Assembly: GCF_002741105.1 (NCBI RefSeq)
Contig: NZ_NIQU01000008.1
Location: forward strand, 124,001 to 188,000
Source of the DNA: Pseudomonas sediminis
Lineage (GTDB): Bacteria; Pseudomonadota; Gammaproteobacteria; Pseudomonadales; Pseudomonadaceae
Reading direction: 5' to 3'
Length of the DNA: 64,000 nt
This document shows positions 1-10,662 of this stretch, piece by piece. Position 1 is the first letter of the stretch. Each line of letters begins with the position of its first letter. The translations under genes were made by a program, and so were the position numbers. The notes beneath the pieces were generated by a model. That model saw only the letters and a list, made by a program, of their open reading frames with translations. It was not told the DNA's origin and did no database searches.

Positions 1-1
1 C

Positions 2-565
2 GGTGACGACCGTACCGATTCGGCCATCCTCAAGATGTTCCATATGAGCCGCAAGGATGAGCCATTCGCAGACGTGATCGAGTCGCTGAACCTGATCCCG
101 GTGTCGATCAGCTACGAGTACGACCCCTGTGACCTGGCCAAGGCTCGCGAGCTCTGTGTGCGTGCCGCCACGGGCAGCTACACCAAGGCGCCGGGCGAAG
201 ACGACGCCAGCATCGCCCTGGGCATCACCGGCTATAAAGGCCGCGTGCACCTACACTTCAGCCCGCCTGTCGCCGGTCTGGAGGACACCAAGCAGCTTGC
301 CCAGGAGATGGATCGTCACATTCTCGGCCAGTATCGCCTCTTCCCTGTGCACTACCTGGCCTACGCAATGTGGGAAGGCCGCGAGGCCGAGCTGAACGTG
401 CCGGCAGCAAGCGATGTATTCGATGCCGCGGAACTGGCCAAGGCCGAAGCGCAGTGGAACAAGCGCCTGGCCGCCTGCAGCGCCGAGGAAAAACCGTTCC
501 TGATCCTGCAGTACGCCAACCCGGTGCGAAACCAGTATCGGATCAAGGCAGGCCTGCCCCTGTAA
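2..565 (+). CDS. PlsC-like acyltransferase, C-terminal part (5' end outside window)
   Basis: The open frame runs in from the window edge, starting GDDRTDSAILKMFHMSRK, and ends at TAA. The run resembles the GRAKDGxDRT segment and following region of bacterial 1-acyl-glycerol-3-phosphate acyltransferase-like proteins. These transfer acyl groups to (lyso)phospholipid precursors at the inner membrane. The conserved stretches NLIPVSISYEYDPCD and YRLFPVHYLAY also fit this family from memory. The catalytic HX4D motif would lie upstream of the window, so activity cannot be judged. A terminator follows 20 bases after the stop, so this gene ends its transcript. The family call is from pattern memory only. 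Confidence 0.7.
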   Translation, partial: GDDRTDSAILKMFHMSRKDEPFADVIESLNLIPVSISYEYDPCDLAKARELCVRAATGSYTKAPGEDDASIALGITGYKGRVHLHFSPPVAGLEDTKQLAQEMDRHILGQYRLFPVHYLAYAMWEGREAELNVPAASDVFDAAELAKAEAQWNKRLAACSAEEKPFLILQYANPVRNQYRIKAGLPL

Positions 566-584
566 GGCAGCCATCGCCACAAAC

Positions 585-614
585 GAAAACGGCAGCCCGA
601 TAGCTGCCGTTTTC
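585..614. terminator. Bidirectional intrinsic terminator
   Basis: AAAACGGCAG and CTGCCGTTTT pair around a short loop, with A and T tracts on either side. It sits between two convergent genes and can serve both. Confidence 0.8.
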
Positions 615-630
615 ATTTATCGCTCAAGCG

Positions 631-906
631 TCAAAGCCGCGTACTGAACCAGGACAGCACCAGGGCTGCACCCAGGCAAATGCCACCGAAGCGATAGAAG
701 AAGCGGTTGATCCGCAGCGTACGCTCGTCCTGAACCTCGGCTTCATCCAGCTCGCCTTGCGCCAGCACTCGCGCTACGCCGCGCTGCTCGCGCAAGTGAG
801 TCATCAGGCACAGCCAGGCGCCCGCCAACGCGAAGAACAATGCCAGCGAATTGACCGCCCCGGCCGGATGGGCGAGGAACAGTGACCACAACATCTGCAG
901 CGACAT
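631..906 (-). CDS. Small two-helix membrane protein of unknown function
   Basis: A 91-residue protein whose family I do not recognise. Two hydrophobic segments (about residues 18-35 and 73-88) flank a charged stretch (HLREQRGVARVLAQGELDEAE). This suggests an inner-membrane hairpin protein. I chose the ATG at 906 because GAGGTG lies about six bases upstream; two upstream in-frame ATGs (927, 951) lack a comparable ribosome site. It converges on the acyltransferase gene and shares its terminator. No catalytic motif is visible. Confidence 0.55.
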   Translation of the reverse strand: MSLQMLWSLFLAHPAGAVNSLALFFALAGAWLCLMTHLREQRGVARVLAQGELDEAEVQDERTLRINRFFYRFGGICLGAALVLSWFSTRL

Positions 907-1180
907 GCAACACCTCGAGAACAGCATGGTGCAGCAACCTCGCCACCGCACCAGAATGGGGATTTTGGCCGAGAAGCGGTGCGTCTCGACCCTCGAAAAG
1001 TCGTCGCGCAGTGTACTGAAATACCTCTTTTATAAGGTTCGTTTCCGACGAACGCGGTCCGCTATCCCGAAATCGTCTGAAAACTGTCATATGCCTGGCC
1101 TAGGGTTTGTATCTCCAAGAGTGACCAAACAGTCACGACTGTTGCTGGAGCCAAACCTCAATGTCCCTGGAGGACCTGCC

Positions 1181-1387
1181 ATGCTCAATTCTCAACCGCT
1201 GGACCGCGATTACCTGATCGACTCACTGGATGAAGTGGACGCCGTGGTCGACGAGCTTTCTTTCAACGTGCAGGACCAGCACTGGCTGGTGTACTGCGCC
1301 CTTGGCGGCTATGAGCATTACGACCTGCCGGATATCGACAACCGTACCGGCATGAGCCTGCCGGAGTTCTACGCCGAAGCAGCATGA
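1181..1387 (+). CDS. Small acidic conserved hypothetical protein
   Basis: A 68-residue acidic protein (DRDYLIDSLDEVDAVVDEL near the N-terminus). The ATG follows an excellent GGAGG at eight-base spacing, and an intrinsic terminator follows the stop, so this is a complete monocistronic unit. No signal peptide, membrane segment or known domain is seen. The open frame extends upstream to 851 without a good ribosome site. I take that as chance and place the start at 1181. In P. aeruginosa a small hypothetical gene sits near ispB (from memory); this may be its counterpart. Function is unknown. Confidence 0.65.
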   Translation: MLNSQPLDRDYLIDSLDEVDAVVDELSFNVQDQHWLVYCALGGYEHYDLPDIDNRTGMSLPEFYAEAA

Positions 1388-1403
1388 AGACCCAGGACAA
1401 ATG

Positions 1404-1433
1404 AAAACGCCCCGCAATGCGGGGCGTTTTTTT
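1404..1433 (+). terminator. Intrinsic terminator
   Basis: A stem ACGCCCCGC/GCGGGGCGT with a 3-base loop is followed by seven T residues, right after the small acidic gene. The leading A-run means it may also serve the convergent lipoprotein gene. Confidence 0.85.
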
Positions 1434-1449
1434 ATAACGATGCGCCGAA

Positions 1450-2034
1450 TTACTGCAGCAGTACCTGGCCGATGGTCGGGTCCTTGAACGCACGAGTCAG
1501 CGCGTCGCTGAGCACGTCACCCACCAGCTTACTATTGGTCTGCTGGTTCGGTGCGGTACCGAAACGCTGGTTCAGCGAGGCACCGTAACGGCCAGTATAG
1601 CGGCGGCTGCCACCTTGCACGTCGGCACGGATCGAGGCCGAGATATCCGCCTCGGTGACGTACATGCCCTCTTTGGGCGACTGATACTTCAGTTCCGCCA
1701 GGGTGATGGTCAGCTGTGGTGCGTTATAAGCATTGGGCGACGGTGTAAAACCGAGCAGACGCACAGCCGCTTCGGCCTCAGCCTGCAGCTTGGGCAGCAC
1801 ATAATCGGGGTTGACACTGATGGAGCTGGTCTCTGGATACAGGCCCCCGCGGGTGCCAAGCACCGGCGAAGGACGGCCGTCGACCACACGCACCACCACC
1901 GGCTGGCCCTGGCCGACTGGTGTCAGCGAACTGGTCAGCTTGGGTTGCGGGGTGAGTTGCTGAGGGCTGAGGGCGCAACCGGCCAGAGTCAGGCTGGCGG
2001 CAGCAAGCAAGGCGATCAACGCACGGTGCAGCAT
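1450..2034 (-). CDS. YajG-family lipoprotein
   Basis: The start MLHRALIALLAAASLTLAGC is a typical type II signal peptide with the lipobox LAGC (Cys20), so the mature protein is a lipoprotein, probably in the outer membrane. The rest (PVVVRVVDGRPSPVLGTRGG, LTITLAELKYQSP, and a C-terminus predicted to recruit or bundle) matches the YajG family, whose role is not well defined. I use the ATG at 2034 because GGAG lies eight bases upstream. An ATG two codons earlier (2040) is too close to that site. About 194 residues, normal for the family. Monocistronic and convergent with the small acidic gene. Confidence 0.75.
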   Translation of the reverse strand: MLHRALIALLAAASLTLAGCALSPQQLTPQPKLTSSLTPVGQGQPVVVRVVDGRPSPVLGTRGGLYPETSSISVNPDYVLPKLQAEAEAAVRLLGFTPSPNAYNAPQLTITLAELKYQSPKEGMYVTEADISASIRADVQGGSRRYTGRYGASLNQRFGTAPNQQTNSKLVGDVLSDALTRAFKDPTIGQVLLQ

Positions 2035-2199
2035 GCTCATCTCTCCGAGTGAGGTAAAAGTGGCCGGCAGTATAACCAGCGCGGCCTGAGGCCGACAGTA
2101 GCGCTGCATAGGACCGCTGGCAGATCGCTGCGGTTCCTGTCATCAGCCTGTCACCGCGCGCTGGCATAAAGTACCTGTCACCACGCTGGAGCCTTCGCC

Positions 2200-2430
2200 A
2201 TGCTGTTGCGCCGCCTGTTAAGCCCCGCTCGGCCGATGCGCCATTTCGCCCTGATCGATGATCGTGGCGTTTGCTGTGCGCTGCGGCAAATGCAGGAACA
2301 CCCGATCCAGGCAGGATGGGTGGAAATTCGCGAGCCGAGCATCTCCTGGCTGGGCGCCCCACTGCCCGCCGGTGCCCGGCTCACCCCGGTCGCCACACAC
2401 GCATCAACAGCCCGCCCGTTGGCGGCCTGA
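2200..2430 (+). CDS. Small conserved hypothetical protein
   Basis: 76 residues with the core RHFALIDDRGVCCALRQM and ending in an alanine-rich tail. GGAG lies eight bases before the ATG. The protein is soluble-looking, with two adjacent cysteines (CC at about 25-26), and no recognised domain. It lies head-to-head with the YajG gene across a 165-base gap, so the gap probably holds divergent promoters. The good ribosome site and typical codon use support it as real. The function is unknown. Confidence 0.55.
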   Translation: MLLRRLLSPARPMRHFALIDDRGVCCALRQMQEHPIQAGWVEIREPSISWLGAPLPAGARLTPVATHASTARPLAA

Positions 2431-2893
2431 CCGGTGAAAGAATAAAAGTCACGCAGGGGCTCAATTTCCCCTCATTCACCGTTATAATCACGCCCCGATT
2501 ATAAGGACGTCTCCTGATCGGGCCGAACGACCTCGCCGATGCAACGTCATCGCCCCGCCCCAGAGAGTCGCCCACTTCGAGCTGCCGCTTCCGGCCAGCC
2601 GCTTTCAGCCCATATGCAGAGCAGTTATGCAGCCATGCATTGCATGATTTGCACGGGCAAAAGCGCGCCGAGGCAGTCGAGCTTTTGAGGTTCACCGCTC
2701 CAAAAGAGCGTGAAAAAGACGGTTTTTACAAACTTCACAAGAGTGTGGCGAACAGATGAACAGTTTTGCGTCCGCAAATCCCAGCCTTGACCCTCCCCGC
2801 CGAACGACAGGGCATCACGCCTGAGTCTGCCGGTATCGCCCTGAAAGGCCGAACGGCCGTCTATCTGGTGCAGTTTTTCTTGGAGAGAGGTTA
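2431..2893. other. Long leader/intergenic region before mqo
   Basis: 463 bases without a convincing gene. A TATAAT-like hexamer is at 2483-2488 and a related ATTATAA at 2499-2505, so a promoter for mqo with a long untranslated leader is possible. No good -35 hexamer could be placed. A minus-strand open frame of 104 codons here has no ribosome site or family resemblance and was not accepted. Confidence 0.4.
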
Positions 2894-4393
2894 ATGGCGC
2901 ACAACGATTCCCAAAGCGTAGATGTGGTGCTGGTTGGTGCCGGCATCATGAGCGCGACCCTGGGCGTACTGCTCAAGGAACTCAACCCCGGCATCACCCT
3001 GGAAGTGGTGGAGCTGCGCGAGTCCGGCGCAGTGGAAAGCTCCAACCCCTGGAACAACGCCGGCACCGGTCACGCGGCCCTGTGCGAGCTGAACTACACC
3101 CCGGAAGGCGCTGACGGCAGCATCGACATCAAGAAGTCGGTGAACATCAACGCCCAATTCGAGGAGTCCAAGCAGTTCTGGGCCTACCTGATCGAAAAAG
3201 GCGCGATCAACTCGCCGAAGACCTTCATCAACCCGGTCCCGCACATGAGCTTCGTGCGCGGCAACAGCGGTATCGCCTTCCTCAAGAAGCGTTTCGAGGC
3301 CCTGCGCCAGCACCACGCCTTCACCGAGATGGAGTACACCGAAGATCGTGCCACCATCGCCGAGTGGGCGCCGCTGCTGATCCCGGGCCGCGACAGTGGC
3401 GAGCCGCTGGCGATGACCCGCGTGCAAGCCGGTACCGACGTCAACTTCGGCGCGGTCACCGAACAGATGCTCGCCTACCTGACCACCCAACCCAACGCCA
3501 AGGTCACCTGCAACCAGAAGGTCACCGACCTCAAGCGCGACGGTGACGGCTGGCTGGTGGACATCAAGGACACCCGCTCCGGCGCCACGCGCAAGCTCAA
3601 GAGCAAGTTCGTCTTCCTTGGAGCTGGCGGCGGCGCACTGCCACTGCTGCAACTGTCCGGCATCCCCGAAGGCAAAGGCTTTGGCGGCTTCCCGGTGAGT
3701 GGTCAGTGGCTGCGTTGCGACAACCCTGAGATCGTCAAGCAGCACCAGGCCAAGGTCTACAGCCAGGCTGCCGTCGGCTCACCGCCGATGTCCGTGCCGC
3801 ACCTCGACACTCGCGTAGTGGACGGCAAGAAATCCCTGCTGTTCGGCCCTTACGCCGGCTTCACCACCAAGTTCCTCAAGTACGGTTCATTCCTCGACCT
3901 GCCGCTGTCGGTACGCCCCAACAACCTCGGCCCGATGCTGGCGGTGGCGCGCGACAACCTGGATCTGACCCGTTACCTGATCAAGGAAGTGATGCAGTCC
4001 GAAGAGCAGCGTCTGAACACCCTGCGCGGCTTCTACCCGGAAGCCAAGGCCGAGGACTGGCGTCTGGAAGTGGCCGGCCAGCGCGTGCAGATCATCAAGA
4101 AGGACGCCAAGAACGGTGGCATCCTGCAGTTCGGCACCGAACTGGTGGCAGCTGCAGACGGCACCATCGCTGCCCTGCTCGGCGCCTCGCCGGGCGCTTC
4201 GGTGACCGTGTCGATCATGCTCGACCTGATCCGTCGCTGCTTCCCCGAGCAAGCCAAGAGCGAAGGCTGGCGCACCAAGCTGGATGAGATCTTCCCGGCC
4301 ATGGCCGAGGTTCTGTCTCACGACGCCGAGCGCTATCGCCAGGTACAGACGCAATCGAACCAGCGCCTGCAGCTCGATACACCCAGCGCCTGA
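2894..4393 (+). CDS. mqo: Malate:quinone oxidoreductase
   Basis: A 499-residue FAD-dependent, membrane-associated dehydrogenase that oxidises malate to oxaloacetate and passes electrons to quinone. It is an NAD-independent alternative to malate dehydrogenase in the TCA cycle. The N-terminal FAD-binding motif [15 protein letters not shown] (about 10-24) and the signature [22 protein letters not shown] (positions about 49-70, quoted in part) are diagnostic. Length is normal. GGAGAGAGG lies just upstream of the ATG. The gene stands alone between its leader and a strong terminator. Confidence 0.95.
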   Translation: MAHNDSQSVDVVLVGAGIMSATLGVLLKELNPGITLEVVELRESGAVESSNPWNNAGTGHAALCELNYTPEGADGSIDIKKSVNINAQFEESKQFWAYLIEKGAINSPKTFINPVPHMSFVRGNSGIAFLKKRFEALRQHHAFTEMEYTEDRATIAEWAPLLIPGRDSGEPLAMTRVQAGTDVNFGAVTEQMLAYLTTQPNAKVTCNQKVTDLKRDGDGWLVDIKDTRSGATRKLKSKFVFLGAGGGALPLLQLSGIPEGKGFGGFPVSGQWLRCDNPEIVKQHQAKVYSQAAVGSPPMSVPHLDTRVVDGKKSLLFGPYAGFTTKFLKYGSFLDLPLSVRPNNLGPMLAVARDNLDLTRYLIKEVMQSEEQRLNTLRGFYPEAKAEDWRLEVAGQRVQIIKKDAKNGGILQFGTELVAAADGTIAALLGASPGASVTVSIMLDLIRRCFPEQAKSEGWRTKLDEIFPAMAEVLSHDAERYRQVQTQSNQRLQLDTPSA

Positions 4394-4403
4394 TCGTCAC
4401 GCA

Positions 4404-4433
4404 CAAAAAACCGCCCTTCGGGGCGGTTTTTTA
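4404..4433 (+). terminator. Intrinsic terminator after mqo
   Basis: AAAAAACCGCCC TTCG GGGCGGTTTTTT: a perfect stem with a UUCG-type loop and flanking A and T tracts. It can also end the convergent creA transcript. Confidence 0.9.
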
Positions 4434-4453
4434 TGGGCGTTGCTCAGCTCAGG

Positions 4454-4915
4454 TTACTGCTGACCCCAGGGCAGGATCGGAATGGCCGTCACCGCATTCT
4501 GCGGGCTGCCCTCGATCACTCGGTCGCTGTAGACCAGATACACCAGCGTGTTGCGCTTGGCGTCGAAGAAACGCACCACCTGCATGGTCTTGAACACCAG
4601 CGAGGTGCGCTCCTTGAACACCTCTTCGCCGTCCTTGAGCTTGCCCTTGAAGGCAATGGGACCGACCTGGCGGCAGGCGATGGAGGCCTCGGCGCGATCC
4701 TCGGCCAGGCCCAAGCCACCCTTCACGCCGCCTGTCTTGGCGCGCGACAAGTAGCAGGTCACACCGTCGACCTTGGGGTCATCGAAAGCTTCGACGACGA
4801 TCTTGTCGTTCGGCCCGACCCATTTGAACACCGTCGACACCTCACCGATGGTTTCGGCCAGTGCCAGGCCAGGTAGCACCAGCAGGCTCAGCACACATCC
4901 CTTGAACAAGTTCAT
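4454..4915 (-). CDS. creA: CreA family periplasmic protein
   Basis: A 153-residue protein with a cleavable signal peptide ([10 protein letters not shown], cut near residue 20) and the CreA family core ([20 protein letters not shown], ending at about residue 52). CreA is a small secreted protein of unknown biochemical role. Its name comes from the E. coli cre locus, but no creBCD genes occur here. An AGGAGAGGG-like purine run precedes the ATG. It lies 18 bases downstream of proB on the same strand and is probably co-transcribed with it, as in other Pseudomonas (from memory). Confidence 0.85.
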   Translation of the reverse strand: MNLFKGCVLSLLVLPGLALAETIGEVSTVFKWVGPNDKIVVEAFDDPKVDGVTCYLSRAKTGGVKGGLGLAEDRAEASIACRQVGPIAFKGKLKDGEEVFKERTSLVFKTMQVVRFFDAKRNTLVYLVYSDRVIEGSPQNAVTAIPILPWGQQ

Positions 4916-4933
4916 CGCCCTCTCCTTTCGCGT

Positions 4934-6052
4934 TCAAACCAGGATGAGATTATCCCGGTGCACCAACTCCGGCTCATCGACATAGCCCAGCAGCTTCTCG
5001 ATGGCATCGGACGGCTGGCCGATGATCTTCTGCGCCTCCAGCGCACTGTAGTTGACCAGGCCACGGGCAATCTCGCGGCCGTCAGGCGATACGCAGACCA
5101 CCATCTCGCCGCGACGGAAACTGCCCTGCACCGCCTTCACACCCACCGGCAGCAGGCTCTTGCGATCCTGGCTCAACGCCTTCACCGCACCAGCATCCAG
5201 CACCAGGGTACCGCGCGTTTGCAGGTGGCCGGCCAGCCATTGCTTACGCGCCGCCAGCAAGCCGCGCTCGGGAGCCAGCAGCGTGCCCAAGCGCTCGCCG
5301 CCCTTGAGGCGGGCCAGCACCTGCTCGATGGCGCCGCCGACGATAACGGTATGCGCGCCGGAGCGCGCAGCCAGACGCGATGCACGCAGCTTGGTCTGCA
5401 TGCCACCACGACCCAGTGCGCCACCGACACCACCGGCCACTGCATCCAGCGCCGGGTCATCCGCCCGGGCCTCGTGAATCAACTTGGCATCGGGATTGTG
5501 CCGCGGGTCGGCGTCGAACATACCGTCGCGATCGGTGAGGATAACCAGCAGATCGGCTTCGACCAGGTTGGCCACCAAGGCGGCCAAAGTGTCGTTGTCG
5601 CCAAAGCGAATCTCGTCAGTGACCACCGTGTCGTTCTCGTTGATCACCGGCACCACGTCGAGATCGACCAGAGTGCGCAAGGTGCTGCGCGCGTTCAGGT
5701 AGCGTTTGCGGTCGGACAGATCATCGTGCGTCAGGAGAATCTGCGCAGTACGGCGGCCGTGCTCGGCAAAACTGGATTCCCAGGCCTGCACCAGCACCAT
5801 CTGACCGATCGCGGCGGCAGCCTGCAGCTCGTGCATCGCACTAGGTCGGCTGGTCCAGCCCAGACGGCTCATACCGGCCGCCACAGCGCCGGAGGACACC
5901 AGCACCAGCTCCACGCCCTGCTCACGCAGCGCGACCATCTGCTTGACCCACACCGCCATGGCCGCACGATCCAGGCCACGCCCGTCAGCGGTCAGCAGCG
6001 CACTGCCGATCTTCACCACCCAGCGCCGCGCGCCGGTCACCTTGTCACGCAT
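4934..6052 (-). CDS. proB: Glutamate 5-kinase
   Basis: 372 residues, the usual length for the two-domain enzyme that phosphorylates glutamate in the first step of proline synthesis. The amino-acid kinase domain (about 1-260) shows VVKIGSALL near the N-terminus, VSSGAVAAG (about 53-61), NENDTV and [10 protein letters not shown]. The C-terminal PUA domain (about 280-365) follows. The product is cytosolic and normally feedback-inhibited by proline. proA is not adjacent in this window. proB is separated from upstream obgE by a terminator, so it probably has its own promoter in the 80-base gap or relies on read-through. Confidence 0.95.
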   Translation of the reverse strand: MRDKVTGARRWVVKIGSALLTADGRGLDRAAMAVWVKQMVALREQGVELVLVSSGAVAAGMSRLGWTSRPSAMHELQAAAAIGQMVLVQAWESSFAEHGRRTAQILLTHDDLSDRKRYLNARSTLRTLVDLDVVPVINENDTVVTDEIRFGDNDTLAALVANLVEADLLVILTDRDGMFDADPRHNPDAKLIHEARADDPALDAVAGGVGGALGRGGMQTKLRASRLAARSGAHTVIVGGAIEQVLARLKGGERLGTLLAPERGLLAARKQWLAGHLQTRGTLVLDAGAVKALSQDRKSLLPVGVKAVQGSFRRGEMVVCVSPDGREIARGLVNYSALEAQKIIGQPSDAIEKLLGYVDEPELVHRDNLILV

Positions 6053-6098
6053 GATCTTCCAACCTTAGCCAGAAAATGATGGGGTCCACCCCACCTAC

Positions 6099-6123
6099 AA
6101 AAACGCCGCAATTAAGCGGCGTT
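6099..6123 (-). terminator. Intrinsic terminator after obgE
   Basis: Read on the minus strand, AACGCCGCTT AATTGCGGCGTT followed by T residues forms a stem directly after the obgE stop and before proB. Confidence 0.75.
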
Positions 6124-6133
6124 GGAAACTTGC

Positions 6134-7381
<1,248 letters not shown>

Positions 7382-7474
7382 TCAACAGAACAACGTAAAG
7401 GCCCTTGCCGGATGACCCCACGCAAACAGCGTGGCGTTATGGGTGATCGGGCAAGAACCCAAGGATACAGAAAC

Positions 7475-7506
7475 AAAAAAGCCCCGTCCTACGGACAGGG
7501 CTTTTC
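7475..7506 (-). terminator. Intrinsic terminator after rpmA
   Basis: On the minus strand AAAAGCCCTGTCC GTAG GACGGGGCTTTTTT forms a strong stem and T-tract 15 bases after the rpmA stop. It separates the two ribosomal protein genes from obgE. Confidence 0.85.
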
Positions 7507-7520
7507 CAGCGCGTAGGCGA

Positions 7521-7778
7521 TTAGGCCTGAACGACGCTCACGTAGCGACGGCCGAAAGCGCCCTTCACTTCGAACTTGACCACGCCTTCGACTTTAGCGA
7601 AGAGGGTGTGGTCTTTGCCCATGCCCACGCCGAAACCGGCATGGAACTCGGTGCCGCGCTGACGAACGATGATGTTGCCGGCCTTGATGACCTGACCACC
7701 GTACATTTTCACGCCAAGGCGTTTACTTTCGGAATCGCGGCCGTTACGGGTAGAACCGCCAGCTTTTTTGTGTGCCAT
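7521..7778 (-). CDS. rpmA: 50S ribosomal protein L27
   Basis: 85 residues beginning [20 protein letters not shown], the standard L27 N-terminus that reaches the peptidyl transferase centre of the ribosome. It starts directly with AHKK and has no Firmicute-type cleaved leader. The downstream [20 protein letters not shown] is also characteristic. It is 36 bases downstream of rplU in one transcript, with AGGAG before the ATG. Confidence 0.98.
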   Translation of the reverse strand: MAHKKAGGSTRNGRDSESKRLGVKMYGGQVIKAGNIIVRQRGTEFHAGFGVGMGKDHTLFAKVEGVVKFEVKGAFGRRYVSVVQA

Positions 7779-7814
7779 GAGTCAATACTCCTATAAAGGA
7801 TCGGGGCCGACGAA

Positions 7815-8126
7815 TCAGGCCTGGATACCGGTGATTTTGATCTCAGTGAACCACTGACGGTGGCCCTGACGCTTCATGTGGTGCTTACGACGGCGGAACT
7901 TGATGATGCGCACTTTATCGTGACGGCCTTGCGACACGACTTCGGCAACCACTTTAGCGCCGTCTACGACCGGAGCGCCGATCTGAACGTCGTCGCCATT
8001 GCCGATCAGCAGAACGCGATCGAAAGTCACGGCTTCGCCGGTGGCGACTTCGAGTTTCTCGATCTTGAGGAATTCGCCTTCGGTGACTTTGTATTGCTTG
8101 CCACCAGTAACAATTACTGCGTACAT
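7815..8126 (-). CDS. rplU: 50S ribosomal protein L21
   Basis: 103 residues, the normal L21 length: [19 protein letters not shown] at the start and [20 protein letters not shown] near the end, where the family contacts 23S rRNA. The frame is open further upstream to 8294, but the ATG at 8126 with GGAG nine bases upstream gives the family start. It is the first gene of the rplU-rpmA transcript. The promoter lies in the 247-base gap shared with divergent ispB. Confidence 0.98.
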   Translation of the reverse strand: MYAVIVTGGKQYKVTEGEFLKIEKLEVATGEAVTFDRVLLIGNGDDVQIGAPVVDGAKVVAEVVSQGRHDKVRIIKFRRRKHHMKRQGHRQWFTEIKITGIQA

Positions 8127-8373
8127 GGTAAATCTCCGTTGATCCTGCTCACCCAGCGCTTTAGAAAAGTCGTTATTGGCTGGCATGGCTGCTTGGGGCC
8201 GGAAGTGACACCCTTGCAATTGCGTAAGGCAGGGAAATACCCAGGGGGAAAGTTCAGGGTGGGCGATTGTACGCAAGCGCTGAACGCTTCGCAAGGGGCG
8301 CCCGTGCTTACCTTGACAGCCCCTACCCCGCCACCTAGCATGCCGCGCAACCTCAAAGGAGCACCAGTCGCCG

Positions 8374-9342
8374 ATGCAACCCCAGGCTTTCTACCGCGTG
8401 GTAGCGGACGATTTCACCGCCGTCGATGGCATCATTCGCCAACAGGTGGTTTCCCGCGTGCCGCTGGTGGAAAAGATCGGCGACTATATCATCTCCGCTG
8501 GCGGCAAGCGCCTGCGCCCATTGCTGGTGCTGCTCAGCGGTCGCGCCCTGGGTTACCAGGCAGACGATCTGCGCCTGCTGGCCGCCACCATCGAATTCCT
8601 GCACACCGCCACCCTGCTGCATGACGACGTGGTCGACATGTCCGACATGCGCCGCGGCCGCAGCACCGCCAACGCCCAATGGGGCAACGCACCAAGCGTA
8701 CTGGTGGGCGACTTCCTTTATTCACGCTCGTTCGAAATGATGGTCGAGCTCGGCTCCATGCCCGTGATGAAGATTCTCTCCCACGCCACCCGCGTGATCG
8801 CCGAAGGCGAAGTGCTGCAGCTGTCGAAGGTGCGCGACGCTAGCACCACCGAAGAGACCTATATGGAAGTCATCCGCGGCAAGACCGCGATGCTGTTCGA
8901 AGCTTCGACTCACGCCGCTGCCGCCCTGGCCGAAGCCAACGAGGCACAGCGCGAGGCCTTGCGTACCTTCGGCGACCACCTGGGTATCGCCTTCCAGCTG
9001 GTCGACGACCTGCTCGACTACAAGGGCGATGCAGCCGAACTGGGCAAGAACGTCGGTGACGATCTCGCCGAGGGTAAGCCGACCCTGCCACTGATCTACA
9101 CCATGCGCGAAGGCACCGAAGAACAGGCTGCTCTGGTACGCCGCGCGATTCAGAAAGGTGGCATCGAAGACCTGGAAAGCATCCGCGCCGCCGTGGATGC
9201 CGCCGGCGCCCTGGAGTACACCGCACAACTCGCGCGCGACTACGCCGAACGCGCCATTGCCTGCCTGGAAGTGCTGCCGGCCGGCGAATATCGCGATGCA
9301 CTGATCGAGCTGAGCCGTTTCGCCGTCGCTCGTACGCATTAA
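8374..9342 (+). CDS. ispB: Octaprenyl (polyprenyl) diphosphate synthase
   Basis: A 322-residue trans-prenyltransferase that builds the ubiquinone side chain from IPP and FPP. The first aspartate-rich motif is DDVVD (84-88) within [15 protein letters not shown], and the second is DDLLD (211-215). The residues before the first motif are typical of long-chain enzymes. In Pseudomonas, whose quinone is mainly Q9, the product may be nonaprenyl diphosphate (inference). AAAGGAG lies 12 bases upstream of the ATG, slightly far. It is transcribed divergently from rplU, a conserved arrangement. Confidence 0.93.
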   Translation: MQPQAFYRVVADDFTAVDGIIRQQVVSRVPLVEKIGDYIISAGGKRLRPLLVLLSGRALGYQADDLRLLAATIEFLHTATLLHDDVVDMSDMRRGRSTANAQWGNAPSVLVGDFLYSRSFEMMVELGSMPVMKILSHATRVIAEGEVLQLSKVRDASTTEETYMEVIRGKTAMLFEASTHAAAALAEANEAQREALRTFGDHLGIAFQLVDDLLDYKGDAAELGKNVGDDLAEGKPTLPLIYTMREGTEEQAALVRRAIQKGGIEDLESIRAAVDAAGALEYTAQLARDYAERAIACLEVLPAGEYRDALIELSRFAVARTH

Positions 9343-9442
9343 GACCAGCGGTGCGCACGCCGCACCCTACGGAAAGTCGCGCGCATCATGCCCGTAGGGT
9401 GTCGCGGGGCCGCCTAGGCCGTGCGCACCAGCTGACAGAAGC

Positions 9443-9474
9443 GAAAACGCCCCGAACCAGTCGGGGCGTTTTTC
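9443..9474 (+). terminator. Intrinsic terminator after ispB
   Basis: AAAACGCCCCGA ACCAG TCGGGGCGTTTTT, about 100 bases past the ispB stop. Between them lies an inverted GTAGGGTG-type repeat (about 9357-9400). Confidence 0.85.
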
Positions 9475-9494
9475 GTTCAGGCCTGGCGGATTAG

Positions 9495-9650
9495 CAGGCC
9501 GTTGAAAAACGTAGGCGAGGCAGCCAGTGCAAGGCAAAAACAGGCGAAAAAGCGCAGTTTACGAGTTGTAAATGAGCATTTTGATCGGACTCGCGCACGA
9601 GCCTGTTTTTAACGCAGCAATGGCAACGCAGGTAGTTTTTCAACAGCCTG
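9495..9650. repeat. MITE-like repeat, copy A (156 bp)
   Basis: The ends are CAGGCCGTTGAAAAAC and the inverse of CAGGCTGTTGAAAAAC (15 of 16 matching). The inside holds AAAAACAGGC and GCCTGTTTTT as an inner inverted pair around a GTTTACGAGTTGTAAATGAG core. Its right end touches the TAA stop of the minus-strand reductase gene. Flanks are TTAG and TTAC, possibly a diverged 4-bp target duplication. Compared with copy C it carries about 16 extra bases in the centre. No transposase is encoded, so it would move only with a helper enzyme. Confidence 0.8.
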
Positions 9651-10409
9651 TTACAGACGCAGGCCGCCGTCCAGCTCGAGAATACGACCGGTGTAGTAGT
9701 CGTTTTCCAGAATGTAGGCCACCGAGTGGGCGATCTCGGCCGGCTTGCCCATGCGCTTGAGCGGAATACCCGAGGTCATCTTCTCCAGGGCTTCCGGCTT
9801 CATGCTGCCGGTCATCTCGGTCTCGATGAAGCCCGGCGCCACGCCTGCGACACGAATGCCATAACGCGCCAGCTCCTTGGCCCAGACCACGGTGTCGGCA
9901 GCGACACCCGCCTTGGCAGCCGAGTAGTTGGCCTGGCCCATGTTGCCCGCGCGGGAAATGGAGGAGATGTTGACGATCGCACCCTCGCTCTTCAGCTCGA
10001 TCATCTTCGCCGCTACTTCGCGCGTGCAGAGGAACACGCCGGTCAGGTTGACATCGATCACCGCCTGCCACTGCGCCAGGCTCATCTTGGTCATTTCACC
10101 ATCCTTCACGCGGATGGTCAGGCCATCACGCAGGATGCCGGCATTGTTGACCAGGCCGTTGATGGCGCCGAAGTCATCGGCAACCTGGGCGACCATATGG
10201 GTCACCTGCTCTTCATCGGCAACGTTGCACAGATAGGCACGGGCGTCACCGCCGGCAGCCTTGCAAGCGGCCACGGCTTCGTCGAGCTTTTCCGCGTTCA
10301 GATCGACCAGCGCCAGCTTGGCGCCCTTGGCCGCCAGGTACTCACCCATGGCGCGGCCCAGCCCCTGGCAACCGCCAGTGATGATGATGACTTTGTCTTT
10401 CAGTTGCAT
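9651..10409 (-). CDS. FabG-like short-chain dehydrogenase/reductase
   Basis: 252 residues of classical SDR fold. The cofactor motif is TGGCQGLGRAMG (about 11-22), with NNAG (about 88-91), the catalytic Ser of NISSISRAG (about 148-156) and the YSAAKAG tyrosine-lysine pair (about 161-167). The C-terminus ILELDGGLRL is that of 3-oxoacyl-ACP reductase-like enzymes. Substrate is not assignable: beta-ketoacyl-ACP/CoA or another ketone. Asp36-type LVDLN after beta-2 hints at NAD(H) rather than NADP(H). It is transcribed away from the HugZ-like gene. The stop codon is immediately followed by repeat copy A. Confidence 0.8.
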   Translation of the reverse strand: MQLKDKVIIITGGCQGLGRAMGEYLAAKGAKLALVDLNAEKLDEAVAACKAAGGDARAYLCNVADEEQVTHMVAQVADDFGAINGLVNNAGILRDGLTIRVKDGEMTKMSLAQWQAVIDVNLTGVFLCTREVAAKMIELKSEGAIVNISSISRAGNMGQANYSAAKAGVAADTVVWAKELARYGIRVAGVAPGFIETEMTGSMKPEALEKMTSGIPLKRMGKPAEIAHSVAYILENDYYTGRILELDGGLRL

Positions 10410-10500
10410 CGCTTTATCCCCTCAAGGTGCAGCATTTACCGACCCCGCTGATGCCCGCTAACCGCTATGCTAGGGCGTCTGTCCGTTTCTTGGGAGTCGG

Positions 10501-10626
10501 TTCACGGCCTTGCGAGCTAGAGTGATGCAAGGCAAAAACAGGCGAGGAAGCGCAGTTTACGAGTTGTAAATGAGCATTCCGAGCCTGTTTTTAACGCAGT
10601 AGCGCCGACGCGCAGCTGGCTGTGAA
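10501..10626. repeat. MITE-like repeat, copy B (variant ends)
   Basis: It shares the core of copy A almost base for base (GCAAGGCAAAAACAGGCG through TTGTAAATGAGCATT and GAGCCTGTTTTTAACGCAG). Its ends differ: TTCACGGCC pairs with GGCTGTGAA (8 of 9). It lies in the promoter-side gap between the SDR and HugZ-like genes, about 20 bases before the latter's ribosome site, so it could affect either promoter. Confidence 0.75.
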
Positions 10627-10662
10627 CAGGTTCCCACGGATTCTTTGCGAGGAGTCATTAAG

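Noticed and set aside
2381-2695. 104-codon minus-strand open frame in the mqo leader
   Set aside because: No ribosome site, overlaps the end of a supported gene and has no recognisable sequence features.
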